Source of the DNA: Fictibacillus fluitans
Lineage (GTDB): Bacteria; Bacillota; Bacilli; Bacillales; Fictibacillaceae
Length of the DNA stretch: 42,537 bases
Direction of reading: 5' to 3'
Assembly (NCBI RefSeq): GCF_030418125.1
Contig: NZ_JAUHTR010000025.1
Span: 1 to 42,537 of the forward strand
The translations under genes were made by a program, and so were the position numbers. Below the pieces are notes generated by a model, which worked only from the letters and a program-made list of their open reading frames with translations, did not search any database and had not been told where the DNA came from. Below, piece after piece: positions 33,173 to 41,748 of the stretch (the stretch's first letter is position 1; each line of letters begins with the position of its first letter).

Positions 33173-33205
33173 AAAGCTGATTCTCCTGTTAGAATCAGCT
33201 TTTTG
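33173..33205. terminator. bidirectional terminator after the toxin-like gene
   Basis: AAAGCTGATTCT and AGAATCAGCTTT form a 12-bp perfect stem around a 6-base loop, followed by TTTT. It also serves the convergent transglycosylase gene. Confidence 0.87.
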
Positions 33206-33207
33206 AC

Positions 33208-34422
33208 TTATTTGGCCGTTACTTTAACAGCGGCAGCCGGGCTTGTGGCATTCTTTGAATCTTTATACGTTACCTGTAGGACTGTGCCTGCTTTTTGTAA
33301 CGGAATATTCATGGTAAATGATCCGGTTGAATTCGTTTTAATGGTCCCAAGGCGTGAACTCCCCTTTTTAACGGTGATGACACTGTTTTTTACCGCTTTC
33401 CCTGAAATCTGCCTGCTCTTGCTGTTTACCGGTGAAACGGTTGGCTTAGAAAGCATTTTGGTGATATAGGAAGAAGCTATGTACCATGTGCCTTTCTGTC
33501 CCGGAACAGAAACCGGATACCAGACAAATGGGTTGGAACTGTTTAGCGAACGGTCGAACGAGTAAGGTCCTGTAATGGTGAGTTGGCTTCCCTTTTTCAT
33601 CCACTTGAAGGAGCTGCCGGTAGAAGGTGATTTCCGAATTCTGACCTCATTAAGATTAGAATTATCCCAGCTGGCAATCACTTTGTCATTCTTTTTCAAG
33701 CCATATCTTGTCTGGTGAAGAAGGCTGGACAAAGTGTATGTTTTCTTCAAAAAAATAATATTAGCCTTGTTTTTAGGGTCATATTTAAAATCTTTGACTG
33801 AAAAAGCGGGCTTGCGAATGGTGGTATCCTCCAGGAAACTTTCACTGTTCAGGTGGGTCCAGACTTTTTCCTGGTAGGCATTGGTGTTCACTTTCCCAGT
33901 GCTCTGATAGAGCGGGCTGTTGATGGGCTTGGTGCCGTTGTAGGCCATAACCGCAAAATACCACGTTTCAAGCACGTCTTTATCCTTCGGCAGGATGGAA
34001 GGAAGATCGGACCGGCTGTACATGTCGTTCAGCAAATCGGCACCAGCCTTCAGATTATAAGGAATATCGTATTTTAATTTTTCGGTATCATACCGTTTTT
34101 GGTTGGTAATCTGCATGACGCCGATCCCCTTGTCGGAAGAAATGACCGGTTTTCCTTTTTTATCAAATTGTCTCCAGGAGTTGTTTTCCTGGGTGGCTAC
34201 AGCTTTCATAATTTCTGGCGGAATGCCGGCTTCTATGGCAGTCTGTGTCAGAAGGCAGTTCATGTGCTGATAGGAAGGATTTATTCCTTTTTTCAATATG
34301 CCCAGCGAACTGCATTTCGACTGAACATTGGAGCTTGATGCTGCCAGTGCGTGGTCCTGAAAAAGGGGAAGCCCGAGTGCCAGGCAGCTGGCTAAACCGG
34401 CTTTTATAAATAAAGATTTCAT
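33208..34422 (-). CDS. secreted lytic transglycosylase-like protein with SH3-like and Ig-like domains
   Basis: This 404-aa secreted protein has a Sec signal peptide (about 1-28, cut near ALA-A). It then has an SLT/lysozyme-like domain (about 45-185) with E79 in AVATQENNSW and GIGVMQITNQKRYD, and AYNGTKPINSP. A region of about 245-320 looks like a bacterial SH3 domain (VRIRKSPSTGSSFKWMKKG, YPVSVPGQKGTWYIAS), and the C-terminal domain of about 75 residues looks like a bacterial Ig-like module (GTIKTNSTGSFTMNI). It would cleave peptidoglycan outside the cell. GGAGG precedes the ATG by 8 bases. The domain boundaries are estimates. Confidence 0.78.
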   Translation of the reverse strand: MKSLFIKAGLASCLALGLPLFQDHALAASSSNVQSKCSSLGILKKGINPSYQHMNCLLTQTAIEAGIPPEIMKAVATQENNSWRQFDKKGKPVISSDKGIGVMQITNQKRYDTEKLKYDIPYNLKAGADLLNDMYSRSDLPSILPKDKDVLETWYFAVMAYNGTKPINSPLYQSTGKVNTNAYQEKVWTHLNSESFLEDTTIRKPAFSVKDFKYDPKNKANIIFLKKTYTLSSLLHQTRYGLKKNDKVIASWDNSNLNEVRIRKSPSTGSSFKWMKKGSQLTITGPYSFDRSLNSSNPFVWYPVSVPGQKGTWYIASSYITKMLSKPTVSPVNSKSRQISGKAVKNSVITVKKGSSRLGTIKTNSTGSFTMNIPLQKAGTVLQVTYKDSKNATSPAAAVKVTAK

Positions 34423-34570
34423 GTGCCATCCTCCATATCTCTTAATCTTCTACATGATACCATATTTTACAAGGTTAATAGTGTAAATTAATAGAATATA
34501 GTGGAATAGAGGAATGGCTGGCTTCTTTAAAGAATACATAGGACAGAGTATTACAAAGGAGGCGGTTCTT

Positions 34571-34621
34571 ATGAAAAATGTGATCGCAGTGGAGAAAGGG
34601 AAGGGTAAGGAGAATAAATAA
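34571..34621 (+). CDS. possible 16-aa leader peptide upstream of the isochorismatase-like gene
   Basis: A very short frame (MKNVIAVEKGKGKENK) begins 8 bases after a perfect AAAGGAGG and ends 14 bases before the TTG of the next gene. The strong ribosome binding site is the only evidence. It may be a translated leader or a spurious start. Confidence 0.3.
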   Translation: MKNVIAVEKGKGKENK

Positions 34622-34635
34622 CAGGAGATGATGAT

Positions 34636-35193
34636 TTGAAGCAAGCACTGCTAATCATTGATGCACAACAGGAATTAATGGACGGCAACAAAGAGAATGA
34701 GGAAGTCTATCAAAAAAAGGAAGTCATTCAAACGATTAATAAAATTATTGATAAAGCCACACATTTAAAGGTGCCTGTAGTTGCGGTGCGGGACTTGGAC
34801 GTAGCGGGAGGCAGGGGTGATGGATTTCTTGTTCATAGCGATATCCAATTGCCTGCAGATACACCTTTCTTTGACAAAAGCGCCACAAGTGCCTTTTACG
34901 GAACTGGATTACTGGAACATCTGCAGAAGTATGAGATTAAGCATCTGGTGGTTGCCGGGTGTAAAACCGAGCATTGTATCGATACCGCTGTTCGCATGGC
35001 AACAGTGCAGGGGTTTGATGTCACCTTGATTAAGGAAGGGCATTCCACCACATCCTCAAAGAGCTTGAGTGCCAAAGAAATCATTCAGCATCACAATGAA
35101 ATCCTTCACGGCCATTATAATGTGGATCACTTTTCCATGGTAAGAAGCGCAGACGAAGACGTCTTTCAACCGCTTCATGACAAGTACCGGTAA
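34636..35193 (+). CDS. isochorismatase-family cysteine hydrolase
   Basis: A 185-aa cytosolic alpha/beta hydrolase of the isochorismatase/nicotinamidase superfamily. The triad is D9 (LLIIDAQ), K81 (FFDKSATSAF) and C114 (VAGCKTEHCIDTAVR), with a cis-peptide region before it. It begins at a TTG, 8 bases after AGGAG. Members hydrolyse amides or vinyl ethers of small molecules, and the substrate here cannot be assigned. It is not linked to the siderophore operon, which makes no use of isochorismate. The stop is followed by the repeat element. Confidence 0.85.
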   Translation: MKQALLIIDAQQELMDGNKENEEVYQKKEVIQTINKIIDKATHLKVPVVAVRDLDVAGGRGDGFLVHSDIQLPADTPFFDKSATSAFYGTGLLEHLQKYEIKHLVVAGCKTEHCIDTAVRMATVQGFDVTLIKEGHSTTSSKSLSAKEIIQHHNEILHGHYNVDHFSMVRSADEDVFQPLHDKYR

Positions 35194-35202
35194 ACAATAT
35201 AA

Positions 35203-35467
35203 GAACGAAGGGGCTGTCCAGAAAGTCAGTAAAGTTGACTTCTGGTAGCTCCTTTTTCATTTTGGCAGCATTGAGTTTAGCATTCACCTTCATCGTTCAG
35301 TTACTTGGAGTGGAGGGTGCGAGACTCCTGCAGGGGAAGCGTGACAGGTGAGATACACAGGCGCTTGCGCCGGTGGGGCTCAGCGCACGCCCTGCGGAAA
35401 GCGAGCGACCCGGAACGGAAAGTAACGCTTTCAAGAGCTTCTAAGACACTAATTGGACCGTTTTTTT
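35203..35467. repeat. Bacillaceae-type structured intergenic repeat element
   Basis: A GC-richer block with no reading frame of its own. The left end (GGGGCTGTCCAGAAAGTCA, partner TTGACTTCTGG) forms a hairpin. The core contains GTGCGAGACTCCTGCAGGGG, AGGTGAGATACACAGGCGC, a GGCGCTTGCGCC palindrome at 35360-35371, GGCTCAGCGCACGCCCTGCGG and AAAGCGAGCGACCCGGAACG. I recognise the phrases GCGAGACTCCTGC, AGGCGCTTGCGCC and GCGGAAAGCGAGC from a repeat scattered through Bacillaceae genomes. The right end is imprecise. Its function (MITE-like element or structured RNA) is unknown. Confidence 0.75.
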
Positions 35468-35484
35468 TATTGGTCTTTTTTATA

Positions 35485-35538
35485 TTAAGAAAGTCTTAAG
35501 AATTATGCTGACTGATTGTTAAGATTTACAGGTTAAGA
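35485..35538 (+). promoter_or_regulatory. array of four TTAAGA direct repeats upstream of the two-component operon
   Basis: TTAAGA occurs at 35485, 35496, 35519 and 35533, all on the same strand, with start-to-start spacings of 11, 23 and 14 bases. Direct repeats about one helical turn apart are how OmpR-family regulators bind, so this is a candidate autoregulatory site. Confidence 0.5.
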
Positions 35539-35563
35539 TACAGGTAATCAGGAAAACAGGACA

Positions 35564-35572
35564 TGGTATAAT
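35564..35572 (+). promoter_or_regulatory. extended -10 promoter of the response regulator gene
   Basis: TGG followed by a perfect TATAAT (35567-35572), 20 bases before the start codon. There is no recognisable -35, consistent with an activated promoter. Confidence 0.55.
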
Positions 35573-35592
35573 TTTGAAGGGAGCGTGAGAAG

Positions 35593-36285
35593 ATGAGCGA
35601 ATTTACCGTATTGGTTGTAGATGATGAAAAAGAAATCAGAGATGCCATTGAAATCTATTTGAAAAACGAAAAGATGAATGTTCTGCAGGCATCGGACGGC
35701 ATAGAAGCAATAGAGATCTTGAATGAAGAAATCGTTCATTTAATCATACTGGATATTATGATGCCTCGCCTTGACGGCATTGCGGCAACGTTCAGGATCA
35801 GGGAAAAGAAGAACATCCCGATCATTATGCTAAGTGCGAAAAGTGAGGATACGGACAAAATATTAGGATTGCAAATTGGTGCGGATGATTACTTAACAAA
35901 GCCTTTCAATCCGATTGAACTCATTGCCCGGGTGAAATCCCAGCTGAGGAGGTACATGACACTGGGTACATATGAGGGAAAGAATTCTGTTATCAATCTT
36001 AGCGGCCTTACTCTTGACAAGGATGCAAGAGAAGTTGCCATTCATGGGGAAGCGGTTAAACTGACCCCCATTGAATACAGAATTGTAGAGCTCTTGATGT
36101 CCTATCCCGGCCGTGTATTTTCCATTCACGACATTTATGAACGTGTCTGGCAGGAGCCATGCTATAACGCAGAAAATACAGTGGCTGTTCATATCCGGAA
36201 AATCAGAGAGAAAATCGAGATTGATCCAAAAAATCCAAGATATTTAAAGGTGGTGTGGGGCGTTGGGTACAAAATGGAAAAGTAG
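35593..36285 (+). CDS. OmpR/PhoB-family response regulator
   Basis: A 230-aa regulator with a receiver domain (about 1-120; acidic pair D10-D11, phospho-acceptor D54 in IILDIMMPRLDG, K in DDYLTKPFNP) and a C-terminal winged-helix DNA-binding domain (about 130-228; VKLTPIEYRIVELL, TVAVHIRKIREKI, YLKVVWGVGYKME). The ATG follows GGGAG. The 3' end overlaps or abuts the kinase gene, so they are a cognate pair. The domain layout does not identify the regulon; ResD, PhoP and VanR-type regulators look the same at this level. Confidence 0.93.
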   Translation: MSEFTVLVVDDEKEIRDAIEIYLKNEKMNVLQASDGIEAIEILNEEIVHLIILDIMMPRLDGIAATFRIREKKNIPIIMLSAKSEDTDKILGLQIGADDYLTKPFNPIELIARVKSQLRRYMTLGTYEGKNSVINLSGLTLDKDAREVAIHGEAVKLTPIEYRIVELLMSYPGRVFSIHDIYERVWQEPCYNAENTVAVHIRKIREKIEIDPKNPRYLKVVWGVGYKMEK

Positions 36286-38497
36286 GATGGGCTGGGGCGC
36301 ATGGCTGCTCTTGTTTACTATTGGATTGAGCGGTACCCTAACCTTTTTGTCTCACTGGGATGCGTACCTCGGGAAGAGTTACTTTGATAGTGATGAATTT
36401 GAAAGTGAGTATAATACATTTCTGGGATATCTGCATATTTCTGAAGTCAGCAATTTGACAGCGGATGAGATGAAAGAAAAAATAACCGTTTCAAATGAAG
36501 AAATGGAGGAATACCGATTCAGATACGGTGATTTATCTGAACAAATCAACAATATCCAGGAACAATACAGACCGCAGCTGGAAGAAGCGAGAACAGAAAA
36601 TAATGAAAAACTAGAAGGTTATTATCAAAAACAAAGAGATAAAAAGATTGAAGACATTCAGAAGAATTTCGACAGTGATAAATATGTAAAAGAGAAAGTG
36701 AAGAAGGAGAAAGAGAAGCAGATCGATCAGTTTATTGAAAATAAACAAGAGGTAAAAAGGCAGTTCAGGCAATGGAATTCATCCTTTGATTATTATTTGC
36801 AAAATAACAATAGTGCTGAAGTTTTTACCAACCTTACATCCGGTAATAAACAGGATGCTCTTCAAAAGATGAATAACAGCAGCATGTTGTATATTCAGGA
36901 ATACAACAGTACAAAGGATCTCTCTATCTCAGATTACATGCCTCCAGGAGACTACACGGGAGAGGGTCCCAATTATGAAAATACGGTTGCCGAGGTTTTG
37001 TCAGATGAAAATCCCGTGCTGATCGGGAAGATTGGTGTGCCGAAAGCTTTGCCAAAAAACAGCATGATTTATGAGCAGTACCATATGTTCAAGATCAATC
37101 AGCTCTTTTTTTACATTTACAGTGCTTTAGGTGTTCTTGGTTTAGTGATAAGTATCTGGCTTGCAAGGAAATACCGTATGCTGTCCGTCATCGGTGAACT
37201 GCCGTTAAGGGACTTCTATAAAAAAGTGCCAATCGATCTAAAAGGAGCAGCTTTACTTCTTTTTATTGTTATCCTCCTGGTTTCAATCGGGAACATTTTC
37301 ACTTTTTCCATGTACGGAAATTATTCAGTCATGATGAAAAATACACTTTTTGATATTTTATTTACTACCATTATTGCAGGGTTAATCCTGGTTCAGGCGG
37401 TCTGGCTCCGTTCAGGAATAAAAGAAAATGGTCTGACCAGTGAAGATTGGAAACATACCCTTGTTTACAGGTTATGGATGGATGTGCTGAAAGCTTTTCA
37501 TTCGTTGGGATTTGCATTCCAAATTATAGTTCTGCTTGTTATTGTTTTTGCTTCCGGTTTTGGTGTGGGGTTCATTATGTACAACAATCAGCTTTTATCA
37601 TTGTATCTCATTCTCTTTATAGTCGTTACGGTTCCTGCGCTCCTGTTGCTGCTTCGAAAAGTTTCCTACTTCAACCGGATCGTTATCCATTCGTCCGACC
37701 TGGCTGCCGGGAAAATGGAGCCGGATCTTGTAGCGAAAGGGCACTCACCGCTCGCCGGGCTGGCAAGGAACATTAATACATTGAAGCACGGCGTCAAAGC
37801 ACTTCAGAAGTCCGAAGCCAAAAGTGAGCGGCTGAAAACCGAGCTCATTACCAATGTGAGCCACGATTTAAGAACACCGCTTACGTCTATCATTTCTTAC
37901 ACGGAGTTATTAAAAACACCGAATCTTGATGAGGACAGCCAAAAGGCATACGTTGAAATTATTGACCGGAAATCAAAACGCCTCAAAGTCCTGATTGATG
38001 ATTTGTTTGAAGCATCGAAAATGGCAAGTGGTAATATTGAACTTGTCCGAACAAAAGCGGATATCGTTCAGATGCTGCAGCAGGCACTTGCCGAAAATGA
38101 TGAAGCTATAGAAAAATCTAATTTGCAGTTCAGACTGGCTTTTTCTGAGCAGCCTATTCTGGCCGATGTGGATGGGCAAAAAATGTGGCGTGTATTTGAT
38201 AATCTGATCGGAAACGCCCTGAAATATTCTCTTGATCATACGAGGGTGTATATTGGGATTGAACAAATGAAGGACGAAGTTATTATTACCTTTAAAAACA
38301 TTACCAAATATGAACTGGGAGGCAATACGGATGAACTGTTTGAACGGTTCAAAAGAGGAGATGCCTCGCGTCATACAGATGGCTCTGGCCTTGGCCTTGC
38401 AATCGCCAAATCGATTGTTGATCTTCATGAAGGAAGGATGGACGTGGAAGTGGACGGTGACTTATTTAAAGTGATAATCCGTCTTGAAACGGTATAA
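36263..38497 (+). CDS. multi-pass membrane sensor histidine kinase with large extracytoplasmic domain
   Basis: A 744-aa kinase from the TTG at 36263. An ATG eight codons later (36287), one base after the regulator stop, is an alternative start; neither has a clear ribosome binding site. One transmembrane helix (about 13-30) is followed by an outer domain of about 255 residues. That domain contains a highly charged helical stretch (about 90-165, many Lys/Glu, such as KEKVKKEKEKQIDQF). About five transmembrane helices follow between 288 and 475, then a HAMP-like linker, HisKA with H534 (NVSHDLRTPLTSI) and an HATPase domain (NLIGNALKYS, GSGLGLAIAKSIVDLH). The signal is unknown. A strong terminator follows. 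Confidence 0.9.
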   Translation: MGTKWKSRMGWGAWLLLFTIGLSGTLTFLSHWDAYLGKSYFDSDEFESEYNTFLGYLHISEVSNLTADEMKEKITVSNEEMEEYRFRYGDLSEQINNIQEQYRPQLEEARTENNEKLEGYYQKQRDKKIEDIQKNFDSDKYVKEKVKKEKEKQIDQFIENKQEVKRQFRQWNSSFDYYLQNNNSAEVFTNLTSGNKQDALQKMNNSSMLYIQEYNSTKDLSISDYMPPGDYTGEGPNYENTVAEVLSDENPVLIGKIGVPKALPKNSMIYEQYHMFKINQLFFYIYSALGVLGLVISIWLARKYRMLSVIGELPLRDFYKKVPIDLKGAALLLFIVILLVSIGNIFTFSMYGNYSVMMKNTLFDILFTTIIAGLILVQAVWLRSGIKENGLTSEDWKHTLVYRLWMDVLKAFHSLGFAFQIIVLLVIVFASGFGVGFIMYNNQLLSLYLILFIVVTVPALLLLLRKVSYFNRIVIHSSDLAAGKMEPDLVAKGHSPLAGLARNINTLKHGVKALQKSEAKSERLKTELITNVSHDLRTPLTSIISYTELLKTPNLDEDSQKAYVEIIDRKSKRLKVLIDDLFEASKMASGNIELVRTKADIVQMLQQALAENDEAIEKSNLQFRLAFSEQPILADVDGQKMWRVFDNLIGNALKYSLDHTRVYIGIEQMKDEVIITFKNITKYELGGNTDELFERFKRGDASRHTDGSGLGLAIAKSIVDLHEGRMDVEVDGDLFKVIIRLETV

Positions 38498-38511
38498 AAT
38501 GAAAGATAGCC

Positions 38512-38539
38512 AAAGAAGCGGCTTAGGCCGCTTCTTTTT
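38512..38539 (+). terminator. terminator after the two-component operon
   Basis: AAAGAAGCGGC and GCCGCTTCTTT form an 11-bp stem with a 4-base loop, followed by a T-run. Confidence 0.88.
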
Positions 38540-38622
38540 GGTATCCGGAAAAAACTTTTGTTTACATTTCTATAAGGTTCTGTTTTATTATAGGAATAGA
38601 CTGAATGTAAGAGGTATAGCCA

Positions 38623-39564
38623 ATGCTAAAAGTTTATTACACAGACACCGCCAACCAACTGACAGAAGTGGAAGACATTCAAAAGGGCTGTTGGATTAAT
38701 CTTATTGCACCGACCAATGAAGAAATTAACTGGGTGGTTGAGAAGATAGGAATAGATCCTGATTTCCTGAGAGATGCCCTTGATGAAGAAGAGCGTTCAA
38801 GGGTAGAAAAAGAAGAAAGCACCGTCAGTGTTATCGTGGATTTGCCGATTTTGGATTCAGACGAGAACGGTGTTCAATATGATACGTTTCCGCTTGCCAT
38901 GATTTCCACAGATTCTCATTTCATAACGGTTTGCCTGAGAGAAAACCCGATTCTTGAACTGTTTGCCAAGCGAAAGGTAAAAAACTTCTACACGTATAAG
39001 AAAACACGTTTTGTTTTTCAGCTGCTTCAAATGATTGCTACTTATTATTTACGTTACCTGCGTCAAATCAACCGGAAAACAGAGCAAATTGAATATGAAT
39101 TGAGACAGACACTCAAAAATGATGATTTGTTTGAACTGCTGCGATTGGAGAAGTCCCTTGTTTATTTTGCCACTTCCCTTAAATCGAATGATGCAGTGCT
39201 TGAAAAATTGCTGAAGGTCAGCTACTTGAAGATGTATGAAGAGGATAAGGATCTTCTTGAAGACGTTATTATTGAAAACAAACAGGCTATTGAAATGAGC
39301 CTTATTTACAGAAACATATTAAAAAGCCTTATGGATGCCTTTTCCTCGGTTATATCCAATAACCTGAACATTGAAATGCGGTTTTTAACGTCCATTACGA
39401 TTATCCTTGCACTGCCGACCATGGTGGCCAGCTTTTACGGAATGAATATTCCGCTGCCATTCCAAAAATATCCACATGCCTTTTTTGTAAGCCTGTGTGT
39501 TGCTTTTACCATATCGGGACTGGTTGCGTTTATCTTTTGGAAAAAGCGCTTTTTTCGGAAATAG
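38623..39564 (+). CDS. corA: CorA-family magnesium/divalent cation transporter
   Basis: A 313-aa protein with the CorA layout: a large cytosolic N-terminal domain (about 1-245) ending in a long helix, then two transmembrane helices near the C-terminus (about 252-270 and 286-305). The pore signature YGMN (residues 272-275) closes the first helix and the protein ends with a basic KKRFFRK. It forms pentameric channels for Mg2+ (or Co2+/Ni2+). The ATG is preceded by a weak AGAGGT. It is flanked by terminators, so it is monocistronic. I saw no magnesium riboswitch in the 120-base leader. Confidence 0.93.
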   Translation: MLKVYYTDTANQLTEVEDIQKGCWINLIAPTNEEINWVVEKIGIDPDFLRDALDEEERSRVEKEESTVSVIVDLPILDSDENGVQYDTFPLAMISTDSHFITVCLRENPILELFAKRKVKNFYTYKKTRFVFQLLQMIATYYLRYLRQINRKTEQIEYELRQTLKNDDLFELLRLEKSLVYFATSLKSNDAVLEKLLKVSYLKMYEEDKDLLEDVIIENKQAIEMSLIYRNILKSLMDAFSSVISNNLNIEMRFLTSITIILALPTMVASFYGMNIPLPFQKYPHAFFVSLCVAFTISGLVAFIFWKKRFFRK

Positions 39565-39578
39565 AAATACTGCTGCAG

Positions 39579-39608
39579 AAGGGGACTTTTCTTGTAAAGT
39601 TCCCTTTT
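39579..39608 (+). terminator. terminator after corA
   Basis: AAGGGGACTTT pairs with AAAGTTCCCTT (one G-T pair) around a 6-base loop, followed by TT. Confidence 0.7.
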
Positions 39609-39786
39609 CATTTCGCTGAAAGAGAAAACGCTTTCCTATTTAAGGCAAATGGGTTTACAATCAGCTTATCTTATCTTTAAAATTATGTTAACATTGTAAA
39701 GCGAAATGATACTTAGATTAATGTGTATCCTATGAACGATGATATAGAATATTAAGCATAGTGATCCAAAAAAGGAGATGCCAGCA

Positions 39787-40752
39787 ATGAGCCAGACCGT
39801 GTTAGAGAATGAGTCGCTGTCTCCCTACCTTTCTTTTACAAGAGAAGAATGGGCGGGCTTGTATTCGGCCGATATACAACCGTTAACTGAATGGGAAGTG
39901 TCTGAACTTCAAGGAATTAATGAAAACGTATCCCTCAATGAGGTATCATCCATTTATTTGCCATTGTGCCGGTTGCTTAACCTATATGTCACCTCTTCAC
40001 AGCAGCTTCATCAACAATCGAATGCATTTTTGCGCAAGCAAATAAAAAAGCCGCCATTCATTATCGGGATTGCCGGAAGTGTAGCGGTAGGCAAAAGTAC
40101 AACTTCCCGCATTATCCAGGCGCTATTGTCCAGATGGCCCAATACGCCAAAGGTTGAACTCGTTACAACAGACGGCTTCCTTTATCCCAATGCGGTTTTG
40201 GAGCAAAGAGGGCTGATGGGAAAGAAGGGGTTTCCGGAAAGCTACGATTTAAAAGGATTGATTCAATTTTTGTCCCAATTGAAATCAGGGAAACCGGTAG
40301 TCGAAGCTCCCATCTATTCTCATCTGGAATATGATATTTTGCCTGACCAGGTACAGACCATATCTGAACCGGACATCGTGATTGTGGAAGGAATTAATGT
40401 GCTTCAGGTCCCTAAACAAAAGAAAAACAAAAATCAAAATACACAAATCTTTGTCTCGGACTTCTTTGACTTCTCCCTTTATGTGGATGCGGATGAAGAA
40501 GAAATCAAACAATGGTATGTGGACCGCTTTAAAATTTTGAGGAACACAGCTTTCCAAAGTCCTGTTTCTTATTTCCACCGTTATGCCGATTTGAAAGATA
40601 AGGAAGCGGTTGAATTCGCACTAAATATATGGAATACCATTAATGGACTTAATTTGCGTGAAAACATACTTCCGACAAAGTACCGGGCTCATCTTATTTT
40701 GGAAAAAGGAAAAAATCATTCTGTATCTGGCGTTAAAATGAGAAAAATGTAG
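39787..40752 (+). CDS. coaA: type I pantothenate kinase
   Basis: A 321-aa CoaA (B. subtilis CoaA is about 319 aa). It phosphorylates pantothenate, the first committed step of coenzyme A synthesis. The P-loop GSVAVGKST lies at 97-105. Further signatures are [42 protein letters not shown] and [12 protein letters not shown]. The ATG at 39787 follows AAAGGAG with a 9-base spacer; an ATG three codons earlier overlaps that site. It is monocistronic, with a terminator directly after the stop. Confidence 0.95.
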   Translation: MSQTVLENESLSPYLSFTREEWAGLYSADIQPLTEWEVSELQGINENVSLNEVSSIYLPLCRLLNLYVTSSQQLHQQSNAFLRKQIKKPPFIIGIAGSVAVGKSTTSRIIQALLSRWPNTPKVELVTTDGFLYPNAVLEQRGLMGKKGFPESYDLKGLIQFLSQLKSGKPVVEAPIYSHLEYDILPDQVQTISEPDIVIVEGINVLQVPKQKKNKNQNTQIFVSDFFDFSLYVDADEEEIKQWYVDRFKILRNTAFQSPVSYFHRYADLKDKEAVEFALNIWNTINGLNLRENILPTKYRAHLILEKGKNHSVSGVKMRKM

Positions 40753-40754
40753 GT

Positions 40755-40781
40755 AAAAGACGGCAAAAGCCGTCTTTTTTT
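40755..40781 (+). terminator. terminator after coaA
   Basis: AAAAGACGGC, loop AAAA and GCCGTCTTTT form a 10-bp stem, followed by TTT. Confidence 0.9.
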
Positions 40782-41008
40782 ATGAACTGGTGCGAACTAC
40801 ACATAGCGGGGAAAGAAACAGGGTATACAGAAGGAGTCGACCGATAATTGGAGCGTATATTACAAGATTTGTATCTATTTTCTTATTTTTATGAGAGAGG
40901 ATATAGAGTATGGTAATAGTACAATACTTACAAAAAAGTAACTTATTATCTTTTGGCGACTAAACAGCAACTACTGATTGAATGAAAACCCGCATGGGAG
41001 CTGATGTT

Positions 41009-41668
41009 GTGAAAGATTTTGAATTGAATAAACATGTCTTTTTGGCGAAACTGATTACACAGTATGCACGAGTTCATCAAAAAGCAGTGGGTCCTGTTGC
41101 TGAAGAATATATACGCCAGATCGGGATCCGTACAGGAGAGTGGATTGAAGGATATTACAATGAATACAGCAGCCCGTGGACTGTTGAGCAATATGTTGAT
41201 ATCCTTATCGATCTGAAAAATAAAATCGGCGGAGAGTTTGATATCATTTCCATTGATGGTGACCGAATCGTATTAAAGGCCATACAGTGCCCATTTGGAG
41301 ATGACATCAGTGACGCTCCCCACCTTTGCATGATGACATCCAGCGTATTCGGCGGGATTGCTGCGAGACATTTTGGTTACGGCAAAGTTTCACTCAGAAA
41401 AAGAATAGCGCTTGGAGACAGAAATTGCGAAATTGCCATTTATTTATCACCTGATGATTCTGAAGAGGGAATCGAGTATAAGGATTTGGCTGTTTCCCCC
41501 GCTAATGCCGACCCTTTTAACTGGGAGGAAGAAACCATCACCATGTTGAATGAAGAGCTTAAACGCACGGATGAAATGATGATTAAGCTGCTCGATGAAT
41601 TGGAAGATTTAAGGAGAAAAGTCAATAAGGATGGACAAGCGCACAAGATGGAGAATTCAGAATGTTAA
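41009..41668 (+). CDS. MetOD1-like (methanogen output domain 1) protein
   Basis: A 219-aa cytosolic protein with a helical N-terminal half and a mixed alpha/beta core. The core contains KAIQCPFGDDISDAPHLCMM (C94, C107) and RHFGYGKVSLRKRIALGDRNCEIAIYL (quoted here as one region, about 120-146; H121, C140). It ends in a helix (about 185-215). The three cysteines and the GYGKV region fit the MetOD1 family, a putative signal output or sensor module in archaea and Bacillota. I chose the GTG at 41009 with GGGAG 9 bases upstream; the ATG nine codons earlier has no ribosome binding site. The function is unknown; the cysteines suggest redox or metal sensing. Confidence 0.65.
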   Translation: MKDFELNKHVFLAKLITQYARVHQKAVGPVAEEYIRQIGIRTGEWIEGYYNEYSSPWTVEQYVDILIDLKNKIGGEFDIISIDGDRIVLKAIQCPFGDDISDAPHLCMMTSSVFGGIAARHFGYGKVSLRKRIALGDRNCEIAIYLSPDDSEEGIEYKDLAVSPANADPFNWEEETITMLNEELKRTDEMMIKLLDELEDLRRKVNKDGQAHKMENSEC

Positions 41669-41669
41669 T

Positions 41670-41699
41670 GCGTGTGGTTGCTGACCGCACGCTTTTTTT
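41670..41699 (+). terminator. terminator after the MetOD1-like gene
   Basis: GCGTGTGGT and ACCGCACGC form a 9-bp stem (one G-T pair), followed by seven T. Confidence 0.85.
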
Positions 41700-41748
41700 A
41701 AAAAAAGAAAGTCTGAACGCATAAGTAGGATTAAAGGAGTGGAGTACC

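Noticed and set aside
39624-39635. A cre-like GAAAACGCTTTC upstream of coaA
   Set aside because: The outer T and A of the CcpA consensus are both missing, and the site is about 150 bases from the gene without a clear promoter nearby.
40821-40826. GGGTAT resembling a sigma-B -10 upstream of the MetOD1-like gene
   Set aside because: There is no GTTT-like -35 at 12-15 bases upstream, and it lies almost 190 bases from the start codon.
40848-40916. A 22-codon frame starting at TTG after AAGGAG
   Set aside because: The spacing is long, the start is weak and the peptide has no recognisable feature. I could not separate it from chance.
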